Source: Phytohabitans rumicis (GTDB lineage Bacteria; Actinomycetota; Actinomycetes; Mycobacteriales; Micromonosporaceae). From it: 64,000 nucleotides of DNA. The translations under genes and the position numbers were made by a program. Below are positions 54,398 through 63,403 of this stretch, piece after piece. Under the pieces are notes generated by a model. The model had not been told where the DNA came from and made no database searches. It was given only the letters and a program-made list of their open reading frames with translations. Location of the stretch: positions 4,464,001 through 4,528,000 of the forward strand of contig NZ_BLPG01000001.1 in the NCBI RefSeq assembly GCF_011764445.1. The letters are read 5' to 3'. The number at the start of each line of letters is the position of its first letter. Positions within the stretch are counted from its first letter, which is position 1.

Positions 54398-56665
54398 TCA
54401 GGCCGGTTCGAGGCGGATAATGATCTGCTTGGAGGTCGGGGTGTTGGAGCCGGTCGCGGTGGAGTCCAGCGGGACGAGAACGTTGGCCTCGGGGAAGTAC
54501 GTGGCGGCGCAGCCGCGCGCCGACGGGTAGGCGACCACGCGGAACCGCGGCGCCCGCCGCTCGACCTCGTCGGACCACTCCGAGACCAGGTCGACCATCG
54601 TGCCGTCGGCGATGCCCAGGGCCTTGAGGTCGTCCGGGTTGACGAAGACCACCCGGCGACCCGCGTGGATGCCCCGGTAACGGTCGTCCATCCCGTAGAT
54701 CGTGGTGTTGTACTGGTCGTGGCTGCGCACGGTCTGCAGCAGCAGCCGGCCCTCGGGCACCTCGATCAGCGACAGCGCCCCCGCGGTGAAGTGGGCCTTG
54801 CCGGACGGGGTCGGAAACTCCAGCCGGTCGCGCGGCGGGTGCGGCAGCGTGAAACCGCCCGGACGGGCCACCCGGGCCTCGAAGTCATCGAAACCGGGCA
54901 CGGTCGCCGCGATCACGTCGCGGATCGCCCGGTAGTCCGCCTCGTACTCGGCCCAGGGGATCGGCGAATCGGGCGCCAGCGCACGGGCCAGCCGGGACAC
55001 GATCGACACCTCGGACAGCAGCGTCTCGGCGGCCGGGGCCAGGCGGCCGCGCGAGGAGTGCACGGCGGACATCGAGTCCTCGACGGTGACGAACTGCTCG
55101 CCGGAGAGCTGCCGGTCGCGCTCGGTGCGCCCGAGGCAGGGCAGGATCAGCGAGGTCTCGCCGGGGACCACGTGCGAGCGGTTGAGCTTCGTGGACACGT
55201 GCACCGTCAGCGCGCAGGACCGCAGCGCCGCCTCGGTCACCGCCGTGTCCGGGGTGGCGGCCGCGAAGTTGCCGCCGAGCGCCATGAAGACGCGTACCCG
55301 TCCGTCGCGCATCGCCCGGAGGGCAGCGACCGTGTCGTACCCAGTGGTCGTCGGCATGGCGACGCCGAGCAGGTCGCCGACGGCGGCCGACCAGCGCGGC
55401 GGCTCGTGCCAGATGCCCATGGTGCGGTCGCCCTGGACGTTGGAGTGGCCGCGGACCGGGCACAGGCCGGCGCCGGGCCGGCCGATCATGCCGCGCAGCA
55501 GTTGCACGTTGACGAGCTCGCGGATGGTGGCGACCGCCTCGCGCTGCTGGGTCAGGCCCATCGCCCAGCACACGATCGTCGCGTCGGAGGCGGCGAACAT
55601 CTTGGCCGCCGCCACGATCTCTTCGCGCGCCAGGCCGGTCGCCGCCGCCACGCCGGCCCAGTCGAGGGTACGGAGTACGGCCCGGTAGCCGTCGAAACCG
55701 CTCGTGTAGCGGTCCACAAAGGACCGGTCGACCTCGCCCCACTCGACGAGCAGCGAGGCGATGGCGCGGAAGAGCGCCTGGTCGCCGCCGACCCGGATGT
55801 GCAGGAAGCGGTCGGCCAGCGGCGTGCCCTTGCCGACCAGGCCACGCGGCTTCTGCGGGTTGCGGAAATTGATCAGTCCGGCCTCGGGCAGCGGGTTGAT
55901 CGCCAGGATCTTGGCGCCGCGGCGCTTGGCCTCCTCCAGGGCGGAGAGCATGCGCGGATGGTTGGTGCCGGGGTTCTGGCCCACCACGACGATCAGCGCG
56001 GCCCGGTGGATGTCCTCCAGGGTGACCGAGCCCTTGCCGACCCCGATGGCGCCGGTCAGCGCGACACCGGACGACTCGTGGCACATGTTGGAGCAGTCCG
56101 GCAGGTTGTTGGTGCCGTGCGCGCGGGCCAGCAGTTGGTAGAGGAACGCGGCCTCGTTGGACGTACGGCCGGAGGTGTAGAAGACCGACTCCGCCGGCTC
56201 GGCCTCGCGCAGGTGCCGGGCGGTCAGCGCGAACGCGTCGTCCCACGAGATCGGGGTGTAGTGGTCGGCGCCGGGGGCGCGGACCATCGGCGAGGTGAGC
56301 CGGCCCTGCTGCCCGAGCCAGTGGTCGGACTGCTCGGCCAGAGCGGAGATCGGGTGCTCGGCGAAGAACTCCGGCGTGATCCGGCGCAGGGTGGCTTCCT
56401 CGGCGACCGCCTTGGCGCCGTTCTCGCAGAACTCGGTGTGCGAGCGCGCGCCGGGGGCCGGCTCGGGCCAGGCGCAGCCCGGACAGTCGAAGCCGTTCGC
56501 CTGGTTGATCCGCAAGAGGGTGAGGGCGGTACGGCGTACCCCCATCTGCGCGAAGCTCGCGCCCAGCGCGTGGGTGACCCCCGGCAGCCCGGCCGCGGAC
56601 CGCTCCGGGGGCTCGATCCGCAGGTCGCGGTCGCCGATGTCGTCTTTTGGCGGCTTCCTTGCCAT
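54398..56665 (-). CDS. FdhF/YdeP family molybdopterin-dependent oxidoreductase (formate dehydrogenase alpha-like)
   Basis: 755 residues. N-terminal CPGC with a downstream Cys; the molybdopterin domains include SNMCHESSG (the Cys is a candidate Mo ligand), VVVGQNPGTNHPRM, GRPGAGLCPVRGHSNVQGDRTMG and the C-terminal molybdopterin dinucleotide-binding domain with TVRSHDQYNTTIYG. It probably carries a bis-MGD cofactor, consistent with mobA and fdhD nearby. ATG 56665 opens MARKPPKDDIGDRDLRI. The true physiological substrate of the family is not settled. Confidence 0.93.
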   Translation of the reverse strand: MARKPPKDDIGDRDLRIEPPERSAAGLPGVTHALGASFAQMGVRRTALTLLRINQANGFDCPGCAWPEPAPGARSHTEFCENGAKAVAEEATLRRITPEFFAEHPISALAEQSDHWLGQQGRLTSPMVRAPGADHYTPISWDDAFALTARHLREAEPAESVFYTSGRTSNEAAFLYQLLARAHGTNNLPDCSNMCHESSGVALTGAIGVGKGSVTLEDIHRAALIVVVGQNPGTNHPRMLSALEEAKRRGAKILAINPLPEAGLINFRNPQKPRGLVGKGTPLADRFLHIRVGGDQALFRAIASLLVEWGEVDRSFVDRYTSGFDGYRAVLRTLDWAGVAAATGLAREEIVAAAKMFAASDATIVCWAMGLTQQREAVATIRELVNVQLLRGMIGRPGAGLCPVRGHSNVQGDRTMGIWHEPPRWSAAVGDLLGVAMPTTTGYDTVAALRAMRDGRVRVFMALGGNFAAATPDTAVTEAALRSCALTVHVSTKLNRSHVVPGETSLILPCLGRTERDRQLSGEQFVTVEDSMSAVHSSRGRLAPAAETLLSEVSIVSRLARALAPDSPIPWAEYEADYRAIRDVIAATVPGFDDFEARVARPGGFTLPHPPRDRLEFPTPSGKAHFTAGALSLIEVPEGRLLLQTVRSHDQYNTTIYGMDDRYRGIHAGRRVVFVNPDDLKALGIADGTMVDLVSEWSDEVERRAPRFRVVAYPSARGCAATYFPEANVLVPLDSTATGSNTPTSKQIIIRLEPA

Positions 56666-56726
56666 GCTCGCACGATAGCGCGGTGCGGTCGCTCGATAGG
56701 GTGTGGCTGACCGTACGGAGGCGATC

Positions 56727-57791
56727 ATGAACAACGAGGCCATCGAGCCCACCGAGCAGCCGCAAGATTCGATCCTGCTCGATGAGCCGTCAACGGCTGA
56801 CCTGCGCGCCAAGGTGACCGAGGCGTGGCGGGAGTTCGCCGCGGCGCTGGCCGCCGTCCTCCCGACCCTGCCGCCCGGCGCGATGCTGGAACTGACCCTG
56901 GATCCGACCGCGTCGGGCACCGGCGACGCGATCTACTCGGTGACCATCGGGGTCGCCGAGGAGGGGCGGATCAACGCGCTGGCCGTCGGCAACGCCGGGC
57001 TACCGCCGGGCTTCCGGATGGACCGCGCGGCGGTCGCGGACCTGGTCGCGCTCGGCTGGTCGCCGCCCGGGGTCGTGGAGGGTTCCGGGGACTCCTTCGG
57101 CCTGCGCGCGCCGGTGTCCGGCGCGACCCGCCTCGCCGCCACGATCTCCAGGACGCTCCGCGACGTGTACGGGGCGCCGCACCCCGCGTTCCTGGTCTAT
57201 CTGGTGCACGACGCCGACGACGCGCCGCTGTCGGTGCCCCCGCTCGGCACCGCCCGGCCCGAGGGCGCGATCGACGAGGCCGACATCGACCTGGCAGCGA
57301 GCGTGCGCGAGAGCGGGCTCGGCGACGTGATCGACCTGGACGAGCAGGTGCGGATGGTGGTCGGCGCGCTGATGAAGAGCGCGCCGGACCAGCTTCAGGT
57401 CGACTCGGACGGCGACATCGGCATCCGGGCCGGCTCCGCGATGGTGTTCGTCCGGGTACGCGACAACCCGCCCCTGGTGGACGTCTTCTCGCCGGTGCTG
57501 ACCGAGGTCGAGCCGACCGAGCAGCTGTACGTCAAGCTGTCCGAGCTGACCAACCGGATGCCGATCGGCCGGCTCTACTGCACCAACGACACGGTCTGGG
57601 CGTCGATCCCGGTCATGGGCCGCAACTTCCAGCCCACGCACCTGATGCTCGCGGTGCAGGTGATGACCGGCCTGGCCGACGAGCTGGACGACCGGCTGCA
57701 CGGCGAGTTCGGCGGCAAGCGCTTCTTCGGCGAGGGCGACAAGCCGAGCAACCGCGACGCCGACGACCACCGCACCGGGATGTACCTGTAG
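56727..57791 (+). CDS. YbjN/T3SS-chaperone-like protein
   Basis: 354 residues. The C-terminal half (about 200-350) has the YbjN-type chaperone fold: VRMVVGALMKSAPDQLQVDSDGDIGIR, then FVRVRDNPPLVDVFSPVL, LYCTNDTVWASIPVMGRNF. The N-terminal half appears to be a second divergent module with ELTLDPTASGTGDAIYSVTIG. Such proteins are thought to chaperone peptides, but their role in actinobacteria is unknown. ATG 56727 with CGGAGG five bases upstream. Confidence 0.75.
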   Translation: MNNEAIEPTEQPQDSILLDEPSTADLRAKVTEAWREFAAALAAVLPTLPPGAMLELTLDPTASGTGDAIYSVTIGVAEEGRINALAVGNAGLPPGFRMDRAAVADLVALGWSPPGVVEGSGDSFGLRAPVSGATRLAATISRTLRDVYGAPHPAFLVYLVHDADDAPLSVPPLGTARPEGAIDEADIDLAASVRESGLGDVIDLDEQVRMVVGALMKSAPDQLQVDSDGDIGIRAGSAMVFVRVRDNPPLVDVFSPVLTEVEPTEQLYVKLSELTNRMPIGRLYCTNDTVWASIPVMGRNFQPTHLMLAVQVMTGLADELDDRLHGEFGGKRFFGEGDKPSNRDADDHRTGMYL

Positions 57792-57797
57792 CTCTCA

Positions 57798-57828
57798 GCA
57801 GGTGCGGCGCTTGCGGCGCCGCACCTGC
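57798..57828. terminator. 13-bp perfect terminator hairpin between convergent genes
   Basis: GCAGGTGCGGCGC (57798-57810) and GCGCCGCACCTGC (57816-57828) are perfect complements with a five-base loop. It lies just after the YbjN-like gene (ends 57791) and before the end of the beta-propeller gene (57890). Confidence 0.78.
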
Positions 57829-57889
57829 CAAGCACGCGGCTCGTTCTTGCCGGTACACGGGACGAGCTGCGTGTCCCCGAGTGGGGCCA

Positions 57890-59827
57890 TCAGTTGCTCC
57901 AGCGCAGCCAGGCTTGGGTGTCCATGGTGGACATCGTGGTGGCCTTGATGCCCGTGTCGGAGACGGTCCACAGCGTGTCGCCGACGACCAGGGAGCGCCG
58001 GATCATGCCCATGCCCGGCTCCTTGGGGGCGTGCGAGACGCTGCCCAGCTCGGTGAAGCCCGATTCGCCGACCCGCAGGACCAGTGCCCCGCTGTTGTCC
58101 GTCTTTTCGGTGTACACGGTCAGCGGCACGACGAGCAGCCGTTCCTGTGGCCAGTAGAGGAACGCGTGCGGGTCGTACTCGGCCTCGGAGTGGCCGTACT
58201 TGACGTGGTGCTGGGCCAGCCGGGCCGGACTGTCCAGGTTGGACACGTCGAAGAGGGAGACCTGGGTGCCCTGGGCGCGGCCCTCGTTGTTGGCTTCCTG
58301 GCCGATGCCGATGACCCGTCCGGGCTCGGTCGGGTGCAGGTACGCCGAGTAGCCCGTGATCTTCAGCTCGCCGGCCACCCGGGGCTTCGCCGGGTCGGAG
58401 AGGTCCACTGTGTACAGCGGGTCGGTCTGGCGGAAGGTCACCACGTACCCCGTCGTGCCGGCGAAGCGTACGGCGTAGATGCGCTCGCCCTTGCCGAGGC
58501 CGGTGACGCGTCCGGTCTCCTTCAGGGCGCCGTCGCCCACCCGCAGGACGTATACGGTCGAGACGGACTTCGGTGCGTCGCCCCACGTCTGGCCGGTGGT
58601 GGTCGCCACCCGCAGGTGACCGTCCCATTCGGACATCGCGTACTGGTTGACGAGCCAGCCGCGTACCGAGGCGGAGGCCACGTACGACGGCCGGCCGGGC
58701 TTGGACGTGTCGAACTGGTAGATCTCGGTGGTCTGGTCCTCCGGCTTCGGCTCGGCGTTCCTCTGCTGCAGCCACGGCAGTACGCGCCACCGCTGGTCGT
58801 TGGCGACGTACAGGTTGATGCCGTTGCTGTAGACGGTGTCGCCGTCGGCCACCACGCCCACCGGGTCGCCCTCGCCGAGGGCGTTGGCGCCGAGGTCGAA
58901 GCTGAGCACGGTGACCATCGAGGTGCCGGAGTACGTCGTCGGGCGGGAGAAGAGGTCGCAGCCGACCACGCCTTCGGTGGTCCTGCCGCCGGTCTTGATC
59001 GTGTAGTGCGGGAACCAGTCGTTGGTGCCGGCCTTGTCGATGATCTTCTTGTTGGCGGCGAGCCGCTGCGCGTCCGTGCCCTTCTCGCGGTACGGGAACT
59101 CCAGGCGTGGCGAGGAGCGGATGACGACGCGGGCGGTGGCGCCGACCTGCCGGGCGTCCACCAGGCTGCCGTCGATCGTGTACTCGCTGAGCACCTTCGG
59201 CGCGCCGGCCAGGTCGATGAGGATCAGGCGCGCGCTGGTGCTCTGCGGACCCTTGCTTCGTACGGTGTCCGCCGCATAGAGGAAGTAGTCGCGCACGAGG
59301 ATCAGCGCGTGGTCGCCGCTGAGCAGGAGGCTGGAGTCGGCCCAGCGGGTGGGGTCGTTCGGGCCGGACGCCAGGTCGAGCTTGCCGGTGACCCTGCGGC
59401 TGGCCGGGTCGACCACGTGCAGCACGCCCTGGTTGATCGTGACTATGCGCCGGCCGTCGGTCTTGACCAGGTCCGGCTCGTCGACGCCGGCCTCGTGGGT
59501 GTTGGTGCCAGAGAAGCTCTGTGCCGTGTCGCGATCGGCCTTCGCCGTGTCCGCCGCCCCGCCCGTCGCGGCCCGCGCCCCGTCGGCCGACTCCGCGAAG
59601 AGGCGGTTGTCGCCGCCGAAGCCCCACGGCGTGACGTACTCCTTCGCCGCCTTCTTGAGCCGGCCGAGCGCGTCGTCGCACGAGTCGAAGGCGACCAGCC
59701 GGAACTGCTGCCCGACGGGCACGCCGGGGTCGCGGGGCGGGGCAGGCTCCGGCTTGGATGTACATCCGGAGAGCGCGACGAGAAGGGCGAGCGGTGCGCC
59801 CGCGGCCACCGCGAGTCTGGGTGTCAT
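57890..59827 (-). CDS. Beta-propeller lipoprotein
   Basis: 645 residues. A signal peptide with lipobox ALSGC (Cys22) is followed by a large domain of the exported beta-propeller (distant WD40) family. Sequences include TNTHEAGVDEPDLVKTDGRRIVTI, LRVATTTGQTWG, GYVVTFRQTDPLYTVDLSDP and LYWPQERLLVVP. It is predicted to be anchored to the outer face of the membrane, and its ligand is unknown. ATG 59827; the palindrome at 59875-59936 lies directly upstream. Confidence 0.9.
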   Translation of the reverse strand: MTPRLAVAAGAPLALLVALSGCTSKPEPAPPRDPGVPVGQQFRLVAFDSCDDALGRLKKAAKEYVTPWGFGGDNRLFAESADGARAATGGAADTAKADRDTAQSFSGTNTHEAGVDEPDLVKTDGRRIVTINQGVLHVVDPASRRVTGKLDLASGPNDPTRWADSSLLLSGDHALILVRDYFLYAADTVRSKGPQSTSARLILIDLAGAPKVLSEYTIDGSLVDARQVGATARVVIRSSPRLEFPYREKGTDAQRLAANKKIIDKAGTNDWFPHYTIKTGGRTTEGVVGCDLFSRPTTYSGTSMVTVLSFDLGANALGEGDPVGVVADGDTVYSNGINLYVANDQRWRVLPWLQQRNAEPKPEDQTTEIYQFDTSKPGRPSYVASASVRGWLVNQYAMSEWDGHLRVATTTGQTWGDAPKSVSTVYVLRVGDGALKETGRVTGLGKGERIYAVRFAGTTGYVVTFRQTDPLYTVDLSDPAKPRVAGELKITGYSAYLHPTEPGRVIGIGQEANNEGRAQGTQVSLFDVSNLDSPARLAQHHVKYGHSEAEYDPHAFLYWPQERLLVVPLTVYTEKTDNSGALVLRVGESGFTELGSVSHAPKEPGMGMIRRSLVVGDTLWTVSDTGIKATTMSTMDTQAWLRWSN

Positions 59828-59874
59828 GCCGGCTTGGACGCGGCGGGCACGGCGACCGTTCCCCGCTCTTTTCT

Positions 59875-59936
59875 TTCCGTGATCAGGGCGTCCTTCAAGT
59901 CGTCATAGCGACTTGAAGGACGCCCTGATCACGGAA
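59875..59936. repeat. Perfect 28-bp palindrome at the end of the Lrp-type gene
   Basis: Arms 59875-59902 and 59909-59936 are perfectly complementary over 28 bases with a six-base spacer (TCATAG). Each contains GATCAGGGCG. The stop codon of the minus-strand Lrp-type gene (59929-59931) lies in the right arm. It is a strong terminator candidate and a member of the GATCA-core repeat family. Confidence 0.8.
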
Positions 59937-60399
59937 GAACGGGATCGGGGGCGGCGACCACGGTGGGGGAGTCGACCAGCCGGGACAGCACGATCACGCT
60001 GCGGGTGGAGGTGACGAACGGCTGGTTGCGCAGGCGTTCGAGGGCGTTCTCCAGGTGGGCGATGTCGGCCGCGCGGAGGTGGACCAGCGCGTCGGCCTCG
60101 CCGGAGACGGTGTACGCGCCGATCACTTCGGGGAGGCGCCGCACCGCGGCCCCGATCTGGGCCGGTGTGGTGCGCCCGGCGCAGAAGAGCTCCACGAACG
60201 CCTCGGTGGTCCAGCCGACCGCGGCCGGGTCGATGACGGCCGTGAATCCCCGGATCACGCCGGCCGAGCGCAGCCGGTCGACCCTGCGCTTGACCGCCGG
60301 CGCGGAGAGGGAGACACGGGCGCCGATCTCCGCGTACGAAGCGCGGGCGTCTGCCACCAATGACGCAATGATTCGCTGGTCTACGTCGTCGATCTGCAA
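59929..60399 (-). CDS. Lrp/AsnC family transcriptional regulator
   Basis: 156 residues. The N-terminal HTH is DVDQRIIASLVADARASYAEIGARVSLSAPAVKRRVDRLRSAGVI (about residues 5-50); the RAM effector-binding domain follows with YTVSGEADALVHLRAADIAHLE. TTG 60399 has GAGAGGGGGAAC just upstream; a TTG eight codons further up (60423) is less likely. It is divergent from ddaH, so it probably regulates that gene in response to an amino acid. Confidence 0.87.
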   Translation of the reverse strand: MQIDDVDQRIIASLVADARASYAEIGARVSLSAPAVKRRVDRLRSAGVIRGFTAVIDPAAVGWTTEAFVELFCAGRTTPAQIGAAVRRLPEVIGAYTVSGEADALVHLRAADIAHLENALERLRNQPFVTSTRSVIVLSRLVDSPTVVAAPDPVLP

Positions 60400-60465
60400 C
60401 GTTCCCCCTCTCCGACGCAACAATTTCGGCTGTCACCGATCATGCAGCGTACCTACTCTTTGTGC

Positions 60466-61290
60466 GTGACCCAGCACCGCATGCCGCGAAACCGGACATA
60501 TCTCATGTGCCCACCGGAGTACTACGAGGTGGCGTACGCGATCAACCCGTGGATGGACACCGCCACGCCGGTCGACACCGAGCTTGCGCTCAAGCAGTGG
60601 GAGCGGCTTCGGGAGACGCTGACCGGGCTCGGCCACACCGTTCACGTGCTGACCCCCGAGGCGAACCTGCCCGACATGGTTTACGCGGCCAACGGCGCGT
60701 TCATGGTCGACGGCACGGCGTACGGCGCGCGCTTCAAGCATCCGCAGCGCACCGCCGAGGCGATCGCGCACCGGGCGTTCTACGAGTCCAACGGCTGGAC
60801 GTACGTGGCGCCGGCGCAGACCAACGAGGGCGAGGGCGACTTCGCGTTCCTGCCCGACGCGTACGGCGGCCTGGTGCTGGCCGGGTACGGCTTCCGTACC
60901 GAGGTGGCGGCGCACGCCGAGGCGCAGGACGTGCTGGGCCGGCCGGTGGTCTCGCTGCGGCTGGTCGAACCGCGCTTCTACCACCTGGACACCGCGCTCG
61001 CCGCCCTCGACGACGGCGCGATCGCCTACTACCCGGCGGCCTTCTCCGAGCCGTCGCAGCGGGTGCTGCGCCAGCTCTTCCCGGACGCGGTAACCGCCGA
61101 CGACGCCGACGCGCACGCCTTCGGGCTCAACCTGGTCAGCGACGGGCGGCATGTCGTCCTCAACAGCGAGGCCACCGGCATGGCGCAGAAGCTGGCGGAC
61201 GCCGGTTACGTACCCGTGCTGGTCGAGCTGTCCGAGCTGAAGAAGGGCGGCGGCAGCGTGAAGTGCTGCGTGGCGGAGCTGCGCCCCTAA
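60466..61290 (+). CDS. ddaH: Dimethylargininase (DDAH)-like guanidino hydrolase
   Basis: 274 residues of the amidinotransferase fold. Motifs are LPDMVYAANGAFMVDG, TNEGEGDFAFLPD, a His-containing HAFGLNLVSDG and the C-terminal catalytic Cys in KGGGSVKCCVAELR. It probably hydrolyses an N-omega-substituted arginine or a related guanidine. GTG 60466 is chosen; a TACTCT -10-like box seven bases before it suggests a leaderless transcript. ATG 60442 and ATG 60481 are alternatives. Its stop overlaps the convergent SBP stop (61287-61290). Confidence 0.86.
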   Translation: MTQHRMPRNRTYLMCPPEYYEVAYAINPWMDTATPVDTELALKQWERLRETLTGLGHTVHVLTPEANLPDMVYAANGAFMVDGTAYGARFKHPQRTAEAIAHRAFYESNGWTYVAPAQTNEGEGDFAFLPDAYGGLVLAGYGFRTEVAAHAEAQDVLGRPVVSLRLVEPRFYHLDTALAALDDGAIAYYPAAFSEPSQRVLRQLFPDAVTADDADAHAFGLNLVSDGRHVVLNSEATGMAQKLADAGYVPVLVELSELKKGGGSVKCCVAELRP

Positions 61291-62480
61291 CCCAGCGTCG
61301 CCAGCTCGCTCAGCAGCACGTTCGACAGCACCTGGCCGTCCTGCCGCACCTCGCGCAGGTACCACTTCTGCTGCGGCGTACGTGGCTGGTTGAACTGCCA
61401 GGTGCCGCGCGGGCTGTCGATCTGACCGACCCGGCCGAGCATCAGGTTGACCTGCTGCGGGGTGGGCCGGCCGCCGGCGAGCCGGATGGCCCGGTCGAGC
61501 ACCTGCGCCGAGTCGTACGAGGCCATGGCGGACGCCGAGGGCGCGACGTCGTGCTCCCGGCGGTACGCCGTGGCGAAGAGCCGGTTGGCCGCGTTGTTGA
61601 GGTCCGACGAGTAGTTCATCGCGGTGAAGATGCCCTCGGCCTCGTCGCCCATCTCGGTCAGGACCGTGCCGTCGGTGAAGAACCCGGGCGCGTAGATCTT
61701 CGCGTCGAGGCCGCGCGCGCGGAACTGCTTCACGAACTCGACCGCGACCGGGCCGGAGTAGAACGCGTACACCGCGTCGGGCTTGAGCGTGTCCACCTGG
61801 GCCAGCGTCGCCTGGAAGAAGTTCTTGCTCGCGGTGGCCGACGGCTGGGTCCAGAGCGTCTCGGTCAGCCGGCTGTCGGTCGGGCCGAACGCCTGCCGGA
61901 ACGTGTCCACCGCGTCCTGCCCGGTCTCGCTGTTCGGCGCGATGACGGTGAGCCGGTCGCCGGAGGGCATCACGCCGGTCAGGTAGCTGCCGAGCGCCTG
62001 GCTCGGGTCGCTGTCGACGAACGAGGCGGACCAGATGTAGAGCACGCCCTGCAGGCTGCTCGGTACGCCGTTCGACGCGATCAGCGGCACCTTGGCGCCT
62101 TCGATGGTGTCGCGCACGGCCCCCAGCGCCGTCGAGTTGGCCACGCCGGTGAGCGCCAGCACGCCCTGCTGCAGCAGCGAGTCGATGGCCGCCTTGGCGG
62201 ACTTGTCGTCGCCGCCCTCGTCCGCGGTCACCAACTCGACCGGGTGCCCGCCGAGGCGGTTCTGGTTCAGCGCAAGGTAGAGCTGGAACCCGTTGACGAT
62301 GTCGTCGCCGACCACCTTCAGCGACCCGGTCTGCGGGGCCACCAGGCCGATCTTCACGGGCTCGTCGCTGAGCTGCGGATCAGCGTCGGCGTCGTCGTCC
62401 GTGGCGCATGCGGCAGCGAACCCCGCCGCACCCAGGGCGGCGAAGAGCTTGAGCGCCTGCCGGCGATCTAATGGCGACAC
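61287..62480 (-). CDS. ABC transporter substrate-binding protein, branched-chain amino acid type (periplasmic-binding protein fold I)
   Basis: 397 residues. Signal peptide with RRQALKLFAALGAAGF and lipobox AAAC (Cys about 25), so it is a lipoprotein. The fold begins VKIGLVAPQTGSLKVVGDDIVNGFQLYLALN; later ISNGVPSSLQ-type region and AMASYDSAQVLDRAIRLAGG. It should bind a small amino-acid-like ligand, but no transporter genes are visible here. GTG 62480 has GGAGG seven bases upstream. The next upstream gene is a hydrolase in the same direction. Confidence 0.88.
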   Translation of the reverse strand: MSPLDRRQALKLFAALGAAGFAAACATDDDADADPQLSDEPVKIGLVAPQTGSLKVVGDDIVNGFQLYLALNQNRLGGHPVELVTADEGGDDKSAKAAIDSLLQQGVLALTGVANSTALGAVRDTIEGAKVPLIASNGVPSSLQGVLYIWSASFVDSDPSQALGSYLTGVMPSGDRLTVIAPNSETGQDAVDTFRQAFGPTDSRLTETLWTQPSATASKNFFQATLAQVDTLKPDAVYAFYSGPVAVEFVKQFRARGLDAKIYAPGFFTDGTVLTEMGDEAEGIFTAMNYSSDLNNAANRLFATAYRREHDVAPSASAMASYDSAQVLDRAIRLAGGRPTPQQVNLMLGRVGQIDSPRGTWQFNQPRTPQQKWYLREVRQDGQVLSNVLLSELATLG

Positions 62481-62569
62481 GGTCTTTCCTCCCACGGTTC
62501 CCTTGCAGGCCGGATCGCGACCCATCCGGCTGTCTACCCGGTTCGCGACGCTGCGTCAATATCAGGTGA

Positions 62570-63348
62570 TCAGCGGTGCAGCGATTGCAATGCGCTCGTC
62601 ACCACCGGCCAGGCTCCCGATTGCGGGTCGATAAGGGAAAAATGCTCCACGTCGGGCAGCTCAACCAGTGTGACGTCGGCTCCGGCGGCGCGGGCGACCG
62701 ACGCGTACCGGCGGCTCAGCTCGACCGGAACCTGTCGATCGATCACACCGTGGATGATCACGCTCCGTGTACCTCGGGGAGTCCGCCCGGAGGGGTCGGC
62801 CTCCGCGTACCGGTCCGGCACCTCGCGCGGGCCGCCGCCGAGAAGCGCGGCCACCGCGCCACCATCCAGATCCAGCCGGTACGCCTCGGCGAGGTCGGCG
62901 ACCGGGGCCAGCGCCACTACGCCGAGCACCGGCGCCGGACCCGCCATCGAGTACCACAGCGCCAACTGGCCGCCGGCCGAGTGGCCGAGCAGGATCGGCG
63001 GGGTTGAGTCGAGGCTCAGCAGCCGGGGCACGGTCGTGATCCCGGACACGATGTCGGCGAAGGTGCCCGGCCAGCCACCGCCCGGCTGCCCGGTCCGCCG
63101 GTACTCCAACTGGATCACCGGGTAGCCGCTCGCGGCCAGCTCGGCGGCGAGCGGGCCGGTGTGTGACCGATCCCACTCGGATCGCCAGAATCCGCCGTGC
63201 AGCACGATCACCACCGGTCGCGCCGGAGCGTCCGGGGTACGCGCCGGAAACCGTACGTCCGCGACCTGGTCGGGGTGGTCGCCGTAGCGAATGGTGGCGT
63301 CCGGTGGCGGCGCCGGGCGATTCAGGACACCACGGGGTCGGGGGACAT
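62570..63348 (-). CDS. Alpha/beta-hydrolase, possibly frameshifted near its start
   Basis: The hydrolase core has VVIVLHGGFWRSEWDRSH (oxyanion region), QLEYRRTGQPGGGWPG, LGHSAGGQLALW (nucleophile elbow GHSAG), and Asp/His in DRQVPVELS and VEHFSLID. It looks like the BD-FAE/kynurenine-formamidase type. The core frame has no start codon upstream except a GTG inside the first strand (63214). A probable start ATG 63348 gives MSPDPVVS then stops. Adding one G to GG at 63325-63326 joins it to LNRPAPPPDATIRYGD and a 259-residue protein. A TAGCGT box seven bases before ATG suggests a leaderless start. Confidence 0.72.
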
Positions 63349-63403
63349 GCGAGTGACGCTATCCCGCGTACCGGCGCGCGGGTGGCAGGGGTGCTGAGCG
63401 AAG

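Noticed and set aside
56825-59908. A 1027-codon open frame on the plus strand
   Set aside because: It runs through the YbjN-like gene in another frame and antisense through the beta-propeller gene; its product is Arg/Gly/Ala-rich low complexity, as expected for shadow frames in GC-rich DNA.
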